NCBI RefSeq assembly: GCF_026210795.1
Contig: NC_089438.1
Coordinates: 3,431,501-3,495,500, forward strand
From: Rhizophagus irregularis
Lineage: Eukaryota > Glomeromycota > Glomeromycetes > Glomerales > Glomeraceae
DNA length: 64,000 nt
Direction: 5' to 3'
Below the pieces are notes generated by a model. It saw nothing but the letters and a program-made list of their open reading frames with translations, was not told the DNA's origin and searched no databases. Shown here in pieces: positions 40,825 to 53,640 of this stretch; the stretch's first letter is position 1, and the number at the start of each line of letters is the position of its first letter. A program made the position numbers and the translations under genes.

Positions 40825-42435
40825 ATTTGTGAAGAGAAAATGAGGAAGTGTTGGAAGTGTTTATTCTCAAAGTATATTCAAAGGAGAAGTTTGTTTAGTT
40901 TGTTTGCATAATTTTGTTGACTATTTATAATCGATATGTGAATACGCCACAGCTTTATTGTTTGTATACATAATGTTAATTGCACATGATTTAATGTATA
41001 TCAGTTTTAAACATTCATTTTTCTCATTAAAAATTCCTAAATTATCTGAAAACTTTTCATTTTATTAGTTTTTAATTATTACTTTGAGTTTTATAAGTTT
41101 AAATAGTATGTAAGTCTATGGCGAATTTTTATATAGTGAGTAACTTGCTATAATGAAGAAAAGTTCAGATATGGATTTTTTTTATGTATAATAAAATGAC
41201 TCTCAGACAGTGAATTTAGTGAATTTCTCACTAACGAATTTTAAGGGTGAACTGTACTATGTTTGTTTCAGTGTTTAACAAATTAACAAATAACTTGTAG
41301 TGGCAAATTATTCAAAATCTCAAATGACAAATGATGAGTCATTTGAGATTTAATGTTGACCAGAACTATAATTCTGGCCTACATTACGTATTTTACTTTG
41401 ATTAAAATCATGTGATAGGGTTTCAACCAATCAGAGTCAAATGACTGAAATAATTATGAATAATGACAAATTATTGGCAATGATCAAAATGACAAATCCG
41501 AACACTGGTTGAATGGTTGGTAATTTTAACCAAAATAAAATATTTTTTATACTCTATTCTTTGGTATTGGCTTGGAATATGCTCTATTTAGAGCCAATAG
41601 GTGTAGGTCTAGGGATCTATAGAAAAAGAAGTACTTGGGAATAGAGGCTTATTTTACGGCTTGGACTTGGACCGTTATTATATCGATTTGGTGTAAATCG
41701 ACTTAACTCTGGCCAGTTTAATTTCGACCGGAATTAACTAAGGCAAATTTGGCCAGAATTATGAAAATACATCCTGTAAAAAATTTGATCTATCATTTTC
41801 ATGGAATTTATCCTTTTTTTCTGGCTATATTTTTCTGGAATTTATTAATAATTACAGTTAGAGAGGTAGCCTTAAATCATTAAATCATGGAATTTTCATT
41901 TTACTATCATGGATATTTGCGAATATACCATTTTCACAGAATTTTTGTAAAAGACACGGAGAAATAATATAAAAATTTTTTATAAGGCCGAAAAATCATA
42001 TGTCAGCCTACCCAGCCCAGGTGAATTTTCAAAAAAAATTTGCCGGCACAAACCCTTATTCTGGTCTGGGATAGTAGCATTAGCTATATTAATTATGACT
42101 TAGGTATTCTATATGTGAGTATAAATTATAAGTTTTGAGAATAAAAAAATTTTGTCGCTGCAAATGGATTAATCGCTACACCAATGTTATTTGAGAGCCA
42201 TTAATAAACACATTGCCTACGTCATATTATAAATATATACATGTGCGTTCGTAAAAGGAAATTTTTTTAATACTAACATTAAATCATCAGAGACGATCTT
42301 TATTTAAAATTCGAGGATTTGTAAGATGATAGAATAGATGTCTTTCAGTTAATAAACATGGAGTGAAAATATTATTCCAATTTTATGAAGAAAATCTTAA
42401 AAATACTACTTAAAGAAGACGAGATAAGAGAAATT
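40825..42435. other. Intergenic with one strong hairpin, no gene seen
   Basis: AT-rich. At 41315-41351 AAATCTCAAATGAC and GTCATTTGAGATTT form a perfect 14-bp stem around nine bases. Around 41357-41765 TTCTGGCC/GGCCAGAATT motifs are inverted and recall the 7.9-kb motif, so a worn MITE is possible. No coding region recognised. Confidence 0.5.
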
Positions 42436-42900
42436 GTTATTGGACGTAGTTATTTTACATTTATCAGATGAAACAAAAATCAAGGATTTGCATTATTACA
42501 ACTTTATATCAAAGACAACATATCACAAAATCCTTTCATAATTTATAAATTTAAATGGATTAGATTGTTATCGTTATACAACTAGTACTGTATATCATGC
42601 TATCATTCAAAGCAGTTATCTTTTGTCATTATTACAAATTTAAAAAGCTAAATATCCCAGTTAAATCTTTAACAAGCTTAAATAACGTTGAAATAAAAAG
42701 TCATGATGATGAAAAATAATTCTATCAAAAATGTCCAAATCTAAATACCTCTGGTTAGAATATTTTTGTAATAAAGTAAAAGATGATTAGATCATCATCA
42801 ATTAATTCATTAAAAATAGACTCACAATAATCATTATCATATTTTTTAATTATCCTTTCTGATTTAAATTTTGCAAGGAAATAAAATTTAAGACTTTTTT
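42436..42900 (+). pseudogene. F-box family gene fragment
   Basis: One frame reads 'LLDVVILHLSDETKIKDLHY' then 'NFISKTTYHKILS' and a stop. The same signature occurs at 48.2 kb ('LLNVIILHLSKESKNNLNHN'). Both match the middle region that follows the F-box in this fungal family, as I remember it. Several stops follow and no F-box is seen upstream. Boundaries are approximate. Confidence 0.5.
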
Positions 42901-43482
42901 TTTAAATTATAAGCAATTAATTATTTTTATAAATATATACGATATTAATATCCATTAAACTACTATGTAATTTAGATGTTAAATATAAAATCAAAAATTC
43001 GAGCCTTCTGAGGGTCATTCCGTCAGTTCCGAAGTGCCCGGAGGATTATTATAAAGAAAGGTTTAAATAAAAATAATTAGATTTTTTTTATAAAGAAGAT
43101 TATGATCCGATAATCTGTTATTTTATCGGACATTCGTATTTTATCGATAATCTAAAGTTTGAATTTTGATTCACAAACTTTATAATCAAAGACTAAGCCA
43201 TAACCACTTTACCGATAATGATTATTTCATATTTTGGATTCTACTGACATTTTTTTTAAGGCAAAAACAATTCTTATGTTTTTAGAGGGTTTACATTTGA
43301 ATGTTCATTTGATAAGCGTCATTATTCAAATTTTAATTTTTAAATTAAGATTTATTTCTAAAGTTGAGTTAAGCATATTTAAATTAAATGTATCAAACTT
43401 TACAATATAGATAAATAAGACAAAGAACAAATTACCAGATTATTCAAAAATTAAAAATTGATTAAAATCCTATTATCATATT
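42901..43482. other. Intergenic downstream of the kinase-Sel1 gene
   Basis: AT-rich. Contains CCTTCTGAGGGTCATTCCGTC near 43001 and a TTATCGG-rich stretch at 43110-43160. No feature supported. Confidence 0.35.
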
Positions 43483-46400
43483 TCACTTTTTTCGTTGATT
43501 TATAAGATTATCCAAGTTTTCTTTAACTTCGGGATGTCCATTTTCTATAACCTTCTTATACCAATAAATTGCACTATCAATGTCTTTTTGTATACCCTCA
43601 CCTTTTTCATATAAAGATGCAAGACGTTTTTGGGCTTCAACATTCCCCCCTTGCGCTGCCATTTTATATAAATTAATAGCCTCGTCTTTATTATTATCAA
43701 TTTCAATCCCATGTTCATAAATATATCCAAGTTTATATTGAGCATCTATTAATCCTAAACTAGCTGATTTATTATAAAATTCGAATGCTCTAACTTCATT
43801 TTTATCAACACCCTTCCCTAATTCATAAATTTCACCTAATTTATATAATGAAACTTTATTGTCATCTTCTGCTGCTTTATGATACCAATAACGTACTTTA
43901 TCTAAATCATCATCAATTTTTTCATCACCAATACCAATAACTGCTTCATTATATAACTCAAAACCCTTTGATTTATTAACCTCTGTCCCAATACCATTCA
44001 TATAACAATACCCGAGGTAAAATTTTACATCAATGTATCCATTTTCAGCAGACTTATTATAATATTCAATAGCTTTAATTTCATCTTTTTCAAGACCAAT
44101 TCCTAATTCATGAAATTCACCCAAGTTATTTAATGCAATAGCATTTCCATTCACTGCTGCCTTTTGAAACCAATAAATAGCCTTTTTTCGGTCCCTTTTT
44201 ACCCCCTTTCCAAAATCATATAAATAACCAAGGCTATTTTGCGCATTACTATCTCCTTTTTCAGCTGATTTTTCATAATATTCAAAAGCTTTAACCTCAT
44301 CTTTTTTAACACCAATTCCATATTCATAAGATTTACCTAAATTGTATAAAGCAATAGAATTTCCATTCATCGCTGCCTTTTGAAACCAATAAATGGCTTT
44401 TTTTTTATCTACTTCTACTCCTTGACCACAGTTATACAAGTAACCAAGTAAAACTTGTGCTTCACTATATTCTCCTTCAGCTGCCTTGTTGTAAAGGCAA
44501 AGTGCCTTTGTTTTATTAATTTCAGTTCCAATTCCATTGTAATAACAATTTCCAAGCTGAAATTGAGCATATAAATATCCTTTTTCAGCTGATTTTTTAA
44601 AATATTCAAAAGCTTTAACTTCATCTTTTTCAACACCAATTCCTGATTCATAAGATTTACCTATATTGTATAAAGCAATAGAATTTCCATTCATCGCTGC
44701 CTTTTGAAACCAATAAATGGCTTTTTTTTGATCTACTTCTACTCCTTGACCACAGTTATACAAGTAACCAAGTCTAACTTGTGCATCACTATATTCTTCT
44801 TCAGCTGCCTTGTTGTAAAGGCAAAGTGCCTTTGTTTTATTAATTTCAGTTCCAATTCCATTGTAGTAACAATTTCCAAACTGAAATTGAGCATTTAAAT
44901 ATCCTTTTTCAGCTGATTTTTTAAAATATTCAAAAGCTTTAACTTCATCTTTTTCAACACCAATTCCTGATTCATAAGATTTACCTAAATTGTATAAAGC
45001 AATAGAATTTCCATTCATCGCTGCCTTTTGAAACCAATAAATGGCTTTTTTTTGATCTACTACTACTCCTTGACCACAGTTATACAAGTAACCAAGTCTA
45101 ACTTGTGCTTCACTATGTTCCTCTTCAGCTGCTTTGTTGTAAAGGCAAAATGCCTTTGTTTTATTAATTTCGGTTCCAATTCCATTGTAATAACAATTTC
45201 CAAGCTGAAATTGAGCATTTAAATATCCTTTTTTAGCTGATTTTTTAAAATATTCAAAAGCTTTAACTTCATCTTTTTCAACACCAATTCCATATTCATA
45301 ACATTGACCCAAGTTATATTTTGCTATCTCATTTCCATCTTCAGCTGCTTTACTATACCAGTAAATAGCCTTTTCCAAATCTTTTTCTGTTCCTTCCCCA
45401 TATTCATATAATAACCCAAGATTATTTTGTGCAATATTATATCCTTTCTCAGCTACCTTATTATATAATTCAAATGCTTTTGATTTATTAACTTCAATTC
45501 CGATTCCTTTATCATAATAATATCCAAGGTTAAATTGAGCATCCAAATGTCCTTTTTCAGCTGACTTTTCATAATATTCAAAAGCCTTCATTTCATCCTT
45601 CTCAACTCCTTTTCCTGATTCATAACATTGACCCAAATTGTATAATGCTACTATTTCTCCTTTTTCAGCCGCTTTATTATACCAATAAATAGCCTTTTCT
45701 AAATCTTTTTCTGTTCCTTCACCATATTCATATAATAATCCTACATTATTTTGAGCTATCAAATAATCTTTTTCAGCTGCTTTTTTAAATAACTCAAATG
45801 CTTTTAATTTATTAACTTTAGTTCCAACTCCTAAATAATAATATCTCGCAAGTTGTAAATATCCATATATGTCTTCTTTTTTGTATATATTTCAAATGCT
45901 TTACTTTCATTTTTTTCTATTCCTTTTCCAAGTTCATAACAGTTTCCTAAATAAATTAATGCAATCTTATTATTATTTGCTGACATTTGATACCAATAAA
46001 AAGCTTTATTTGGATCTACATCAGTTCCTATACCATATACATAATAATCAGCAAGATAAAGCTGTCCACAAATACTTCTGTTATTTACAGCTTCTTTTAT
46101 CCAATAAATTGCCAAACTATAATTAATTTCAGTTCCAATTCCATATCTATAAAATATGCTTAAATACACTTGTGCGATAGGATAATCGTCCTTTGCTGCT
46201 TTTAAAATTAATTTAAATGCTTTTTCATCATTTTTTTCTTCTAAAGTAAATTCATTGAAATAAAAAAATCCAAGAAAAAAAATATAAGATGAGTTTGTTT
46301 GATTTTCTTTAAGCCATTCAAAAATATCACTTGATGTTTGATTTGAGAGAGATATACAATGGTTAATGAAATGTTTTGACTCTTTAATACTATTTTCTTC

Positions 46401-47838
46401 TTCTTGTGTTTTGATCAAAAGTATAATTAACTTATCAATAAGAATATTTATGTCATCTGTTATGTTAAATATTTCTAAAAATAATTTTTCTGCTTGATTT
46501 AATATATCTGAGTTAACTTCATTATTTAAATGATCTAGCAATTTACTTAGATATAGTTCAGAATTATTACTCAACATATATTCTATAGAATTATTACTAA
46601 GCATACATGCTAAGTCAGGTATAGTAATTGATCGTGAATGATTCTCTTGTAATAATTCTGTCTTATTTTCCAAAGAATTAATCTCATCATTATTTTCTCC
46701 AAAAATTATTTGCTTAAGAAATTTAACAACTTGATGTATAGTAGGACGTTTAGTTGGATCATCTTCCCAACATACTAAAAGAAATTAAATAAATTAATAT
46801 TCTTAATTAATTATATAATAGCATATGATAACTTAATATTTACCGTTATATAAATTACTATATTCAATAGGAGTATCCTTAACGATTTTTTCTCTTTGTC
46901 CTTTTATAATATTCATGATCAAATTTGCATCATATTCTACATTTTCGACATAAAAAGGTCTATGTCCACTCGAAATCTGCCAAAGAAGAACTCCTACACT
47001 ATAAACATCAGACTTTGCATTTAATTTATATGGTTGGCTTTTATCTTTAATATTATTCAAATATTTTGGGTCAATATAAGGAACAACACCAAGGACATTT
47101 GTTGAATTGTATGATATATCAGTTATTTTTCTTGATAAACCAAAGTCCGCTAACTTTATTTTATTTTGATGTACAAGTACATTTTGCGCATGCTATATTT
47201 GATAAGAATTATATTAAGAATGTTTTTTAACTTAATTGATATAAATAAAAAAAAAAAAATACTCAATAAATTATTTATTACATTACCAAATCACAGTGAA
47301 TAATTCCTTCATTATTTAGACATTCTACAGCATTTGCAAGTTGGAGCGCTAATTGATATTTATCATTCCATTCAAGTTTATTAAAATTCTCTTTCAAATA
47401 GGATTGTAATGATCCACAATCAGCATACTCCAAAACTAATAAATATTTGTTTTCTAATTTTGAGATTCCATAAAATCGAATAATATTTGAATGATAATCA
47501 ACTTCACGTTGCATTTTTATCTAATATTATAAATATAATAATATTAAGGATCAAAAAAAAAAAAAAAAAAAAAAAATACATAATCGTAATGTTTTAATAT
47601 AATAATAATTTACCTCATTAACCATTTCTTTGATAGTTAAGTTAAATGGATATTTTAGAGCCATAACAGTATCAGAATCTTTCCGATTTACACGAAAAAC
47701 TTTTCCAAAAGATCCATTATTTATTTCTTCTTTATTAGTAAAATCAGTATAATCATAATATTTAATATAATTTTCTGATATTGCTTTTTCTAACCAATCT
47801 ATATAAGTATCAGAATTTTTTTCAGTTGTCTCCGTCAT
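43483..47838 (-). CDS. Protein kinase fused to more than 20 Sel1 repeats (one frameshift)
   Basis: Exons on the minus strand: 47838-47614, 47520-47287, 47192-46844 and 46774-43483; splice phases agree. The kinase part has loop 'NNGSFGKVF', 'MALKYP', 'GIIHCDLHAQNVLV' (HCD instead of HRD), 'KLADFGLS', 'YIDPKYL' and '[10 protein letters not shown]'. After a linker come Sel1 repeats of 36 residues ('[19 protein letters not shown]' pattern), a TPR-like scaffold for protein-protein contacts. Near 45875-45890 the frame shifts: the upstream frame stops at 45831, while the downstream frame, open from about 45890, continues the repeats to TAA at 43483. It is either a pseudogene, a truncated product of kinase plus about six repeats, or a sequence error. 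Intron 1 contains a run of about 23 A. Confidence 0.8.
44280..45290 (-). repeat. 324-bp higher-order repeat within the Sel1 region
   Basis: The landmark GCTGCCTTTTGAAACCAATA (plus strand) occurs at about 44372, 44696 and 45020, exactly 324 bp apart, with a more diverged copy near 44155. Each 324-bp block encodes three Sel1 repeats (108 residues) and the blocks are nearly identical, so the domain grew by recent tandem duplication of a three-repeat unit. Confidence 0.88.
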
Positions 47839-48179
47839 AGTTTTCGAGTAAAAACCTTATTTATTACTCGATAATTTGAACATGCTTTAAATAGAAAATC
47901 CTAAACGCAATGTTTATGGTACCACAAATTTTCAAAAATTGCCACATGACCAAATTTATTCCGCAACAGTTAATAAAAGTAGAAATTGCACGGATCACCG
48001 CCAGATCAACCGGACCGGATTCTTTTTTTGAAATGTAACGCGAATACATACAAAACTGTAACACAAATAAAAGTTGCGCCCTAAACCTTTTAAACCAAAT
48101 CAATTTTTACTTTTTAAACATTAAGAAAAAAACCAGTGATGTTCTTTGCTTGATATTCGAATAATTCCAGAGATAATGA
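47839..48179. other. Upstream region of the kinase-Sel1 gene
   Basis: Divergent spacer between the kinase-Sel1 start and the F-box fragment. No TATA element or other site stands out. A 79-codon open frame on the minus strand has no recognisable motif. Confidence 0.35.
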
Positions 48180-48900
48180 AAGAAAGGGAAAGAAATTTAT
48201 TATTAAACGTAATAATTTTACATTTATCAAAAGAATCAAAAAATAATTTAAATCATAATAATATATCAAAGACCTTTATTTAATTATATTAATTTTTGCA
48301 AACATTTAAATTTAAATATAATTCAAAGGATAATTTATAATAATCTAAAATTAAAATTATTAAAAATGAAATTATCAATCTTTTTATTAATTAAATGAAA
48401 ATACAAAATTTACACATCTTTATTTACCTTATCAATTAAATTTTCAAATATATTTCATTCCTGGAGCTAAAAGTTGTCTATCAGAAATTAAATTCCTTAA
48501 TTGTAACGCTAGTGTAGAAAATTATATTTTAGACATAAAGAATTGGAAGTATTTTTTGAAAAATATAATAGTTAATTTAATTAAAAATCAGAAAAATTTT
48601 ATTTAATGTTTGTTTACTAGGTTATTATAAACGACTTGAATCGTTTAATAATATTATAGAAAATTCGTTAGTTAAACATGCAATATTTTATATTTTGGAG
48701 TCCTATTGGAATGGATATTTTATAATATTATTTATGCTTCGCTCAAAATTTTGGAACTTTTACATTTTAAAATTAAAACATATGATAAATAGTAAATTTA
48801 TTATGCGAAAATAATTATTTGAATTACAGACTAAGAGTATAGTAGATATAATAATTTCATTATTAATTGATTTATATACATATTTCACGTGCTTTTATAG
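48180..48900 (+). pseudogene. F-box family gene fragment
   Basis: Reads 'LLNVIILHLSKESKNNLNHN', then pieces such as 'FIPGAKSCLSEIKFLNCNAS' obtainable only by switching frames near 48455-48510, then 'KELEVFFEKYN'. Many stops. It matches the same family as the fragment at 42.4 kb and the post-F-box region of related proteins. No F-box remains. Boundaries are approximate. Confidence 0.55.
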
Positions 48901-49357
48901 AATTGATCATCTTTCAGTAGTATAATTGACATTAGAATACTTGCTAGGACCCAACTCAATTCTAGAATTGTTTACTATGTGATAGCGATTATCACTTTTA
49001 TAAAAATATTAATCGCGCAATGAAAATAAAAAATTTTTATGCCGATCAATAACGTAACAAGGTATTTTATTTTTATCATCAGGTTACTATAAATAAAATT
49101 TTTGTATCAAATTTTTGAATGTTACACATGCACAAGGGCTTATATTTTGAATAAATTTTATCCGAATTCCGTAAATTTTTAAAAAAAAATTTTTTACATT
49201 TTCACTTTATTATATGGTTAATATTATCCTTTGAATTTACTAATAAAGTTTTTAAGTTAACCAGTTAAAATAAAAATCATTATCTTTGAATTTACTAAGT
49301 AAATTGTAATCTACATATATACAATCCAAATTAATTTAGCATTGGAATTTATCAAAA

Positions 49358-51165
49358 ATGGATCCTAAAGAAAATAAAAGAAGTTTATGGGAGTCTGTTA
49401 ATTATGATAAATATCAGGTAAAACAATTCGTTTTATCATTAATAATATAACATTATTTATTTTTAATTTGAATAATAATGTTTTTTTTTAATCATTTATT
49501 TTAAAAGAAACATGTTACAATTTCTACTATTGATTCAACTACTGAATCATCAGAAGAGATAGATGATAAAATAGTTTATATGGAAGATTTAGAAAAAAGA
49601 AAACAAGTATATGGAATATGTGGAGAATGTAATGAACCTGGTACAGGACAAGATTGGTGGCAACCTTGTAATGCTAAAAGATTTAAGGATAACTTTAAAA
49701 ATTGGACTAGTGGAAATAAAAATATTGATAAATTTATACAACAATCACAAATTAATGCTGTGTACTATCAAAAATATCTTGAATGGATACCTTTTGAAAA
49801 TTTTAAAAATATTACCTATATTACCAGAGGTGGATTTGGTAAAATTTATTCAGCTAAATGGCATGAAGGATATCTTAATTATTGGGATATTGAAAATCAA
49901 AAATGGAAAAGGTATAGCAGAAAAGTTGCATTAAAAAGTTTGGATAATTCATCTTGTATAAGTACAGAATTTTTAAATGAGGTAATTAAAATAAGAAATG
50001 TAACTTATTTACTTAATATTATTTTTATTAATTCCTTTCAATGTTTTATTAGATTAAAACTCATCTTCAGATTTATCTTTTTGATGTTATTCAATGTTAT
50101 GGAATAACTCAAGATCCAAATACCAAAGATTATATGATGGTTTTAGAATATTGTGAAGGTGGAAATTTGAGAAATTATTATATGAATCATGAATCAGATT
50201 ATTATTCAAAATTTGATCAATTAAGGCAAATTGCAAGAGGACTTCTAGATATTCATAATACTGGAAAAATTCATAAAGATTTTCATTCAGGCAATATATT
50301 ATATCAAGTTGATCCATTTATAAGTGATTTAGGAATGTGCCAACCAGCAAATAGTGAAAAGCAATCAGCTAAACAAGAAGGAATTTATGGAGTATTACCT
50401 TATATGGCACCAGAAGTTTTACGTGGATGTCAATATACAAAAGCATCTGATATTTATTCATTTGGAATAATGATGAATGAATATATATCTGAAGAAATTC
50501 CTTATAATAATATTCCTCATAATCATGCTTTATCTATTAAAATATGTAAAGGGCTTAGACCAAATATTTTTAAATATACACCAAAATTACTTGCAGATTT
50601 GATTACTAAATGTTGGGATGCTAAAGCAGAAAATAGACCAACTGCTAAAGAATTGTATCAAAAATTAAATAAATTATTAATTATAGATAGTGATACTAAA
50701 TCTCAAGTAGATGAATATAATGATAAAATCAAATTAAACAGAACAAGTGAAAAAAGATCTAATAACGTTCAAACACATCCACAAGCAATCTATACTAGTA
50801 GACTTTTAAATTTCAAAAATCTTCCAGAACCAGTAAATTCAGGTAATTTAATTTAACTTTACTTTGGTAATCAAAAAAAAAAAATGTTTACATTACTAAT
50901 AACTTTATTTTCTAATAGATGTTACTGAAACAACATTACGTAAGTAATTATTTCTATTGGCAATCAATATAATTAATAAACCTTTATATTATTTTAATGT
51001 CATGTTAATTAATTTATAGTTTCAGAATGTTTTGATTGTCAATTAGACGAATTAGGTAAGATATTTATTTATTCTTTAGTTCTTTATTTTGCTAATACTT
51101 ATTAATTTGCTTATTTTGTAGATCTTAATGAAATTAATCAAGATGAAGAAAATAATACTGAATGA
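49358..51165 (+). CDS. Zinc-ribbon protein kinase, complete six-exon gene
   Basis: Exons: 49358-49417, 49508-49981, 50053-50842, 50919-50939, 51020-51055 and 51122-51165 (TGA). Phases are consistent throughout. Domain order is: an acidic N-terminus, a cysteine motif 'CGECN' ..'QPC', 'NWTSGNKNIDKFIQQSQ', 'EWIPFENF', glycine loop 'ITRGGFGKIYSAKW', 'VALKSL'. The C-lobe exon has 'CYGITQDPNTKDYMMVLEY', 'KIHKDFHSGNIL' (HKD for HRD), 'ISDLGMCQ' (DLG for DFG), 'MAPEVLRG' and 'CWDAKAENRP'. The tail ends 'QTHPQAIYTSRLLN' and short acidic exons 'FDCQLDEL', 'NEINQDEEN'. This is the standard single-copy layout against which the exon array at 15-5003 can be compared. Probable cytoplasmic signalling kinase; substrate unknown. 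Confidence 0.88.
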
Positions 51166-52411
51166 ATGATTTGATTTTTTATGAGAATCAAAGAATTTAG
51201 TTTAATTAAAATTATATTATTAAATTATGTCTTTTATACTAGTTATTATTTATGGGTTTTGTATGTAGTAATATTTTAGTTTAATAAAAATAAATTATAA
51301 ATTGGTTAACTATTGATATATCAAATTAATTTTATCTTTAAACTATTAATTGTAACTTTATTTTTGACGTAAAAGATTTAATACACAGTGCGTAATTTTT
51401 TTTTATTTGTTTATTTTTTAAACGAAATAATTTTGAAATATTTACAAAAATGTTTTAAAAGCTTTTAATTGTTAGAATCATAAAATTATACTAAATTACT
51501 TGAAATATTTTTGATTGTAAATTATCCTAGAACCTAATGGAAAAACCAAACAAAAGTACTAATGAATAAACAAAGACCAAAAATGAAACAAATTAAAATA
51601 ATAAGTGAGATAAAGGATCAAATGAATGAAATCAAAAATAAAAGGATCAAATGATAAAGTTTAATCGACAAAAAGGAAACTGAGTGAAAATATATTAATT
51701 AAAAAAGAAATCCAAGCACAAAGTATAAAACGTTCGATCCTAATCAATATATTGATTGTCTCACGTTCATTATTTTCATTAGAGATATATTATTAACTTG
51801 AATATTGACTATTTATGAATCGGTTACACCGATCAAACACACTGAATATAACAAAAATTAAAGAAACTATGTCAACATTTCTGCTGAAAAATGATAATTT
51901 ATTATAAGTAAAACTATAAATAAGTTTATCATAAGATATTAATTGGCGACACCATCACCTAATATATATATATATTAAAGCCTTAGATTTATAAAAAATT
52001 TATAATCTGTCTTGGTAATGATATAATTTTAAAATTATCTAATAATATCAAAATATTAGTTTAATTACCAATAATGACATTTCATATTTGGTTATATGAA
52101 AAGTAAGTCTTAAATACTATATATTTTATGAATGTTTACTGGTCTATTCAATAATGTTTGTGCTCGTTCATAATTATGATTTCTATAAATTTTTATTAAA
52201 ATTCCAAACTTTAAGCATACTAAATTTTCTAATTACTATAATCCAAAAAATCCACGCAATTAATTATGAGATGTGGGAAGTCTTGTATTCTGTTCAATGA
52301 ATATTTTTAAATATAAGCTACCGTGATTCTCGCGTTCTTTTTTACTTAATTTCAAACATAAACGATTTTTAAAAGACACAAATTTCAATTACAATTTACA
52401 CTAATTTAGTC
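51166..52411. other. Intergenic, no gene seen
   Basis: 3' flank of the kinase gene and AT-rich DNA. No ORF or repeat supported. Confidence 0.4.
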
Positions 52412-52734
52412 CTGCCCTATAAGAAATATGTATACGGAAAGGATATGTTTTGTATACATTTTTTGTACGTTTCTATAGATTCCGTATACAAATTCCGTAT
52501 ATTTAATAAGACATTCATTTTTGAACATTTTTTAAAAAAACTAATGTATAAGAAATGTATACGGAAAAAATTAATCATGCGGAATGTATACGGAATTTTT
52601 AAACTTAATATTTTTAGAAGATAATTTTACAAAAATCCGTATCATAACACGAGATCACATGATTGTTTATTGTTTTGTTATGATACGTTTTTTGTTTTTA
52701 TATAAACCCTTACTTTGATGAGTTTGATCTTCCG

Positions 52735-53130
52735 ATCTTCCTTTCTGTCTTTCCTTTCCTTTCTCTTTCTCTTTGTCTTATTTTTGTTATTTTTTCTAAA
52801 TTTTTCTTTCTTCGTCACTCTAAAAATATTTTTTTTTTCGTACCTCACTTTAAAAAAAATTTTTTTTCGTCACTCTCCTTTGAAAAAATTTTTTTTTTCG
52901 TCACTCTCCTTTGAAAAAAAATTTTTTTTCGTCACTCCCTTAAAAAAAAATTTTTTCTTTTATTCCCACTCTTTTTTTTTTAAAAAAAAATTTCTTCTTT
53001 CTATTTCTATTTCCTCTTTATAAAAAATTTTTTATTTTTCTAACTTTGACGTCCTCCCTTTAAAAAAAAATTTTTTTTTAACTTTCCTAACTTCGTTACC
53101 CCTCTTTTTAAAAAAATATTTTTTTTGGTT
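52735..53130 (+). repeat. TTTCGTCACTC / A-T stretch tandem repeat
   Basis: About five copies of a unit of roughly 40 bp: TTCGTCACTCTCCTTTGAAA followed by A5-8 and T8-10. The juxtaposed A and T runs are self-complementary. An open frame across it is low-complexity Phe/Leu/Ser and not a gene. Confidence 0.75.
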
Positions 53131-53159
53131 TATTCTTTATTCCCCTTTCTTTTTTATTT

Positions 53160-53640
53160 ATATTTAATTTCATAGGCCAGCAGATTTTTTTTTGTGAGAA
53201 TATTTAGTTTCTTTTTTCTTTTTTGTAGATCAGTTTGGGATTCCTTTTTTTTGTAGGATGATTCAGGATTTTTTTCTTTTTTTAGGTCAGTTCAAATTTT
53301 CTTGTTTTTTTGTAAGTTGGGTTCAGATTCTTTTCTTTTTGTAGGTTGTTTCAGTTTTGTTGCTTCAGAGTCTTCTTTTTTTGTAGGTCAGTTTTGGATT
53401 TATTTTGTTGTTTTGGTTTCTTTTTTCAATAGACGCCTCATAATTCTTTTCTTTTATGTAGGTCAGACATTCTGGAGTTCTCTTTCTTTTTTTGTAGGAA
53501 TGCTGACCTTTGGTGACTTGGACGATTGCAGATACTATATGGGGTTTTGTTTCCAATCTTTTTTTTTTGTTCTTTTAGGTTATTTGACTCCAAATGAACC
53601 TGAACTTATAGATAATTTTGGTTGCAATAGGTGGTTTTAA
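53160..53640 (+). repeat. CTTTTTTTGTAGGTCAG-type repeat
   Basis: A T-rich unit ending TTTTTTGTAGGTCAGTTTGG or a similar word recurs eight or nine times at 30-60-bp spacing, giving a series of potential splice acceptors. The 112-codon open frame through it is Phe-rich and low-complexity. The last part (53500-53640) is less repetitive, including 'YLTPNEPELIDNFGCN' in that frame, which I cannot assign. Confidence 0.55.

Noticed and set aside
44704-45222. Two similar 64-codon plus-strand ORFs
   Set aside because: They are antisense shadows of the 324-bp Sel1 repeat blocks, hence their similarity.
53302-53640. 112-codon Phe-rich ORF
   Set aside because: It follows the T-rich TTGTAGGTCAG repeat and has no recognisable domain. 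I kept only the repeat call.
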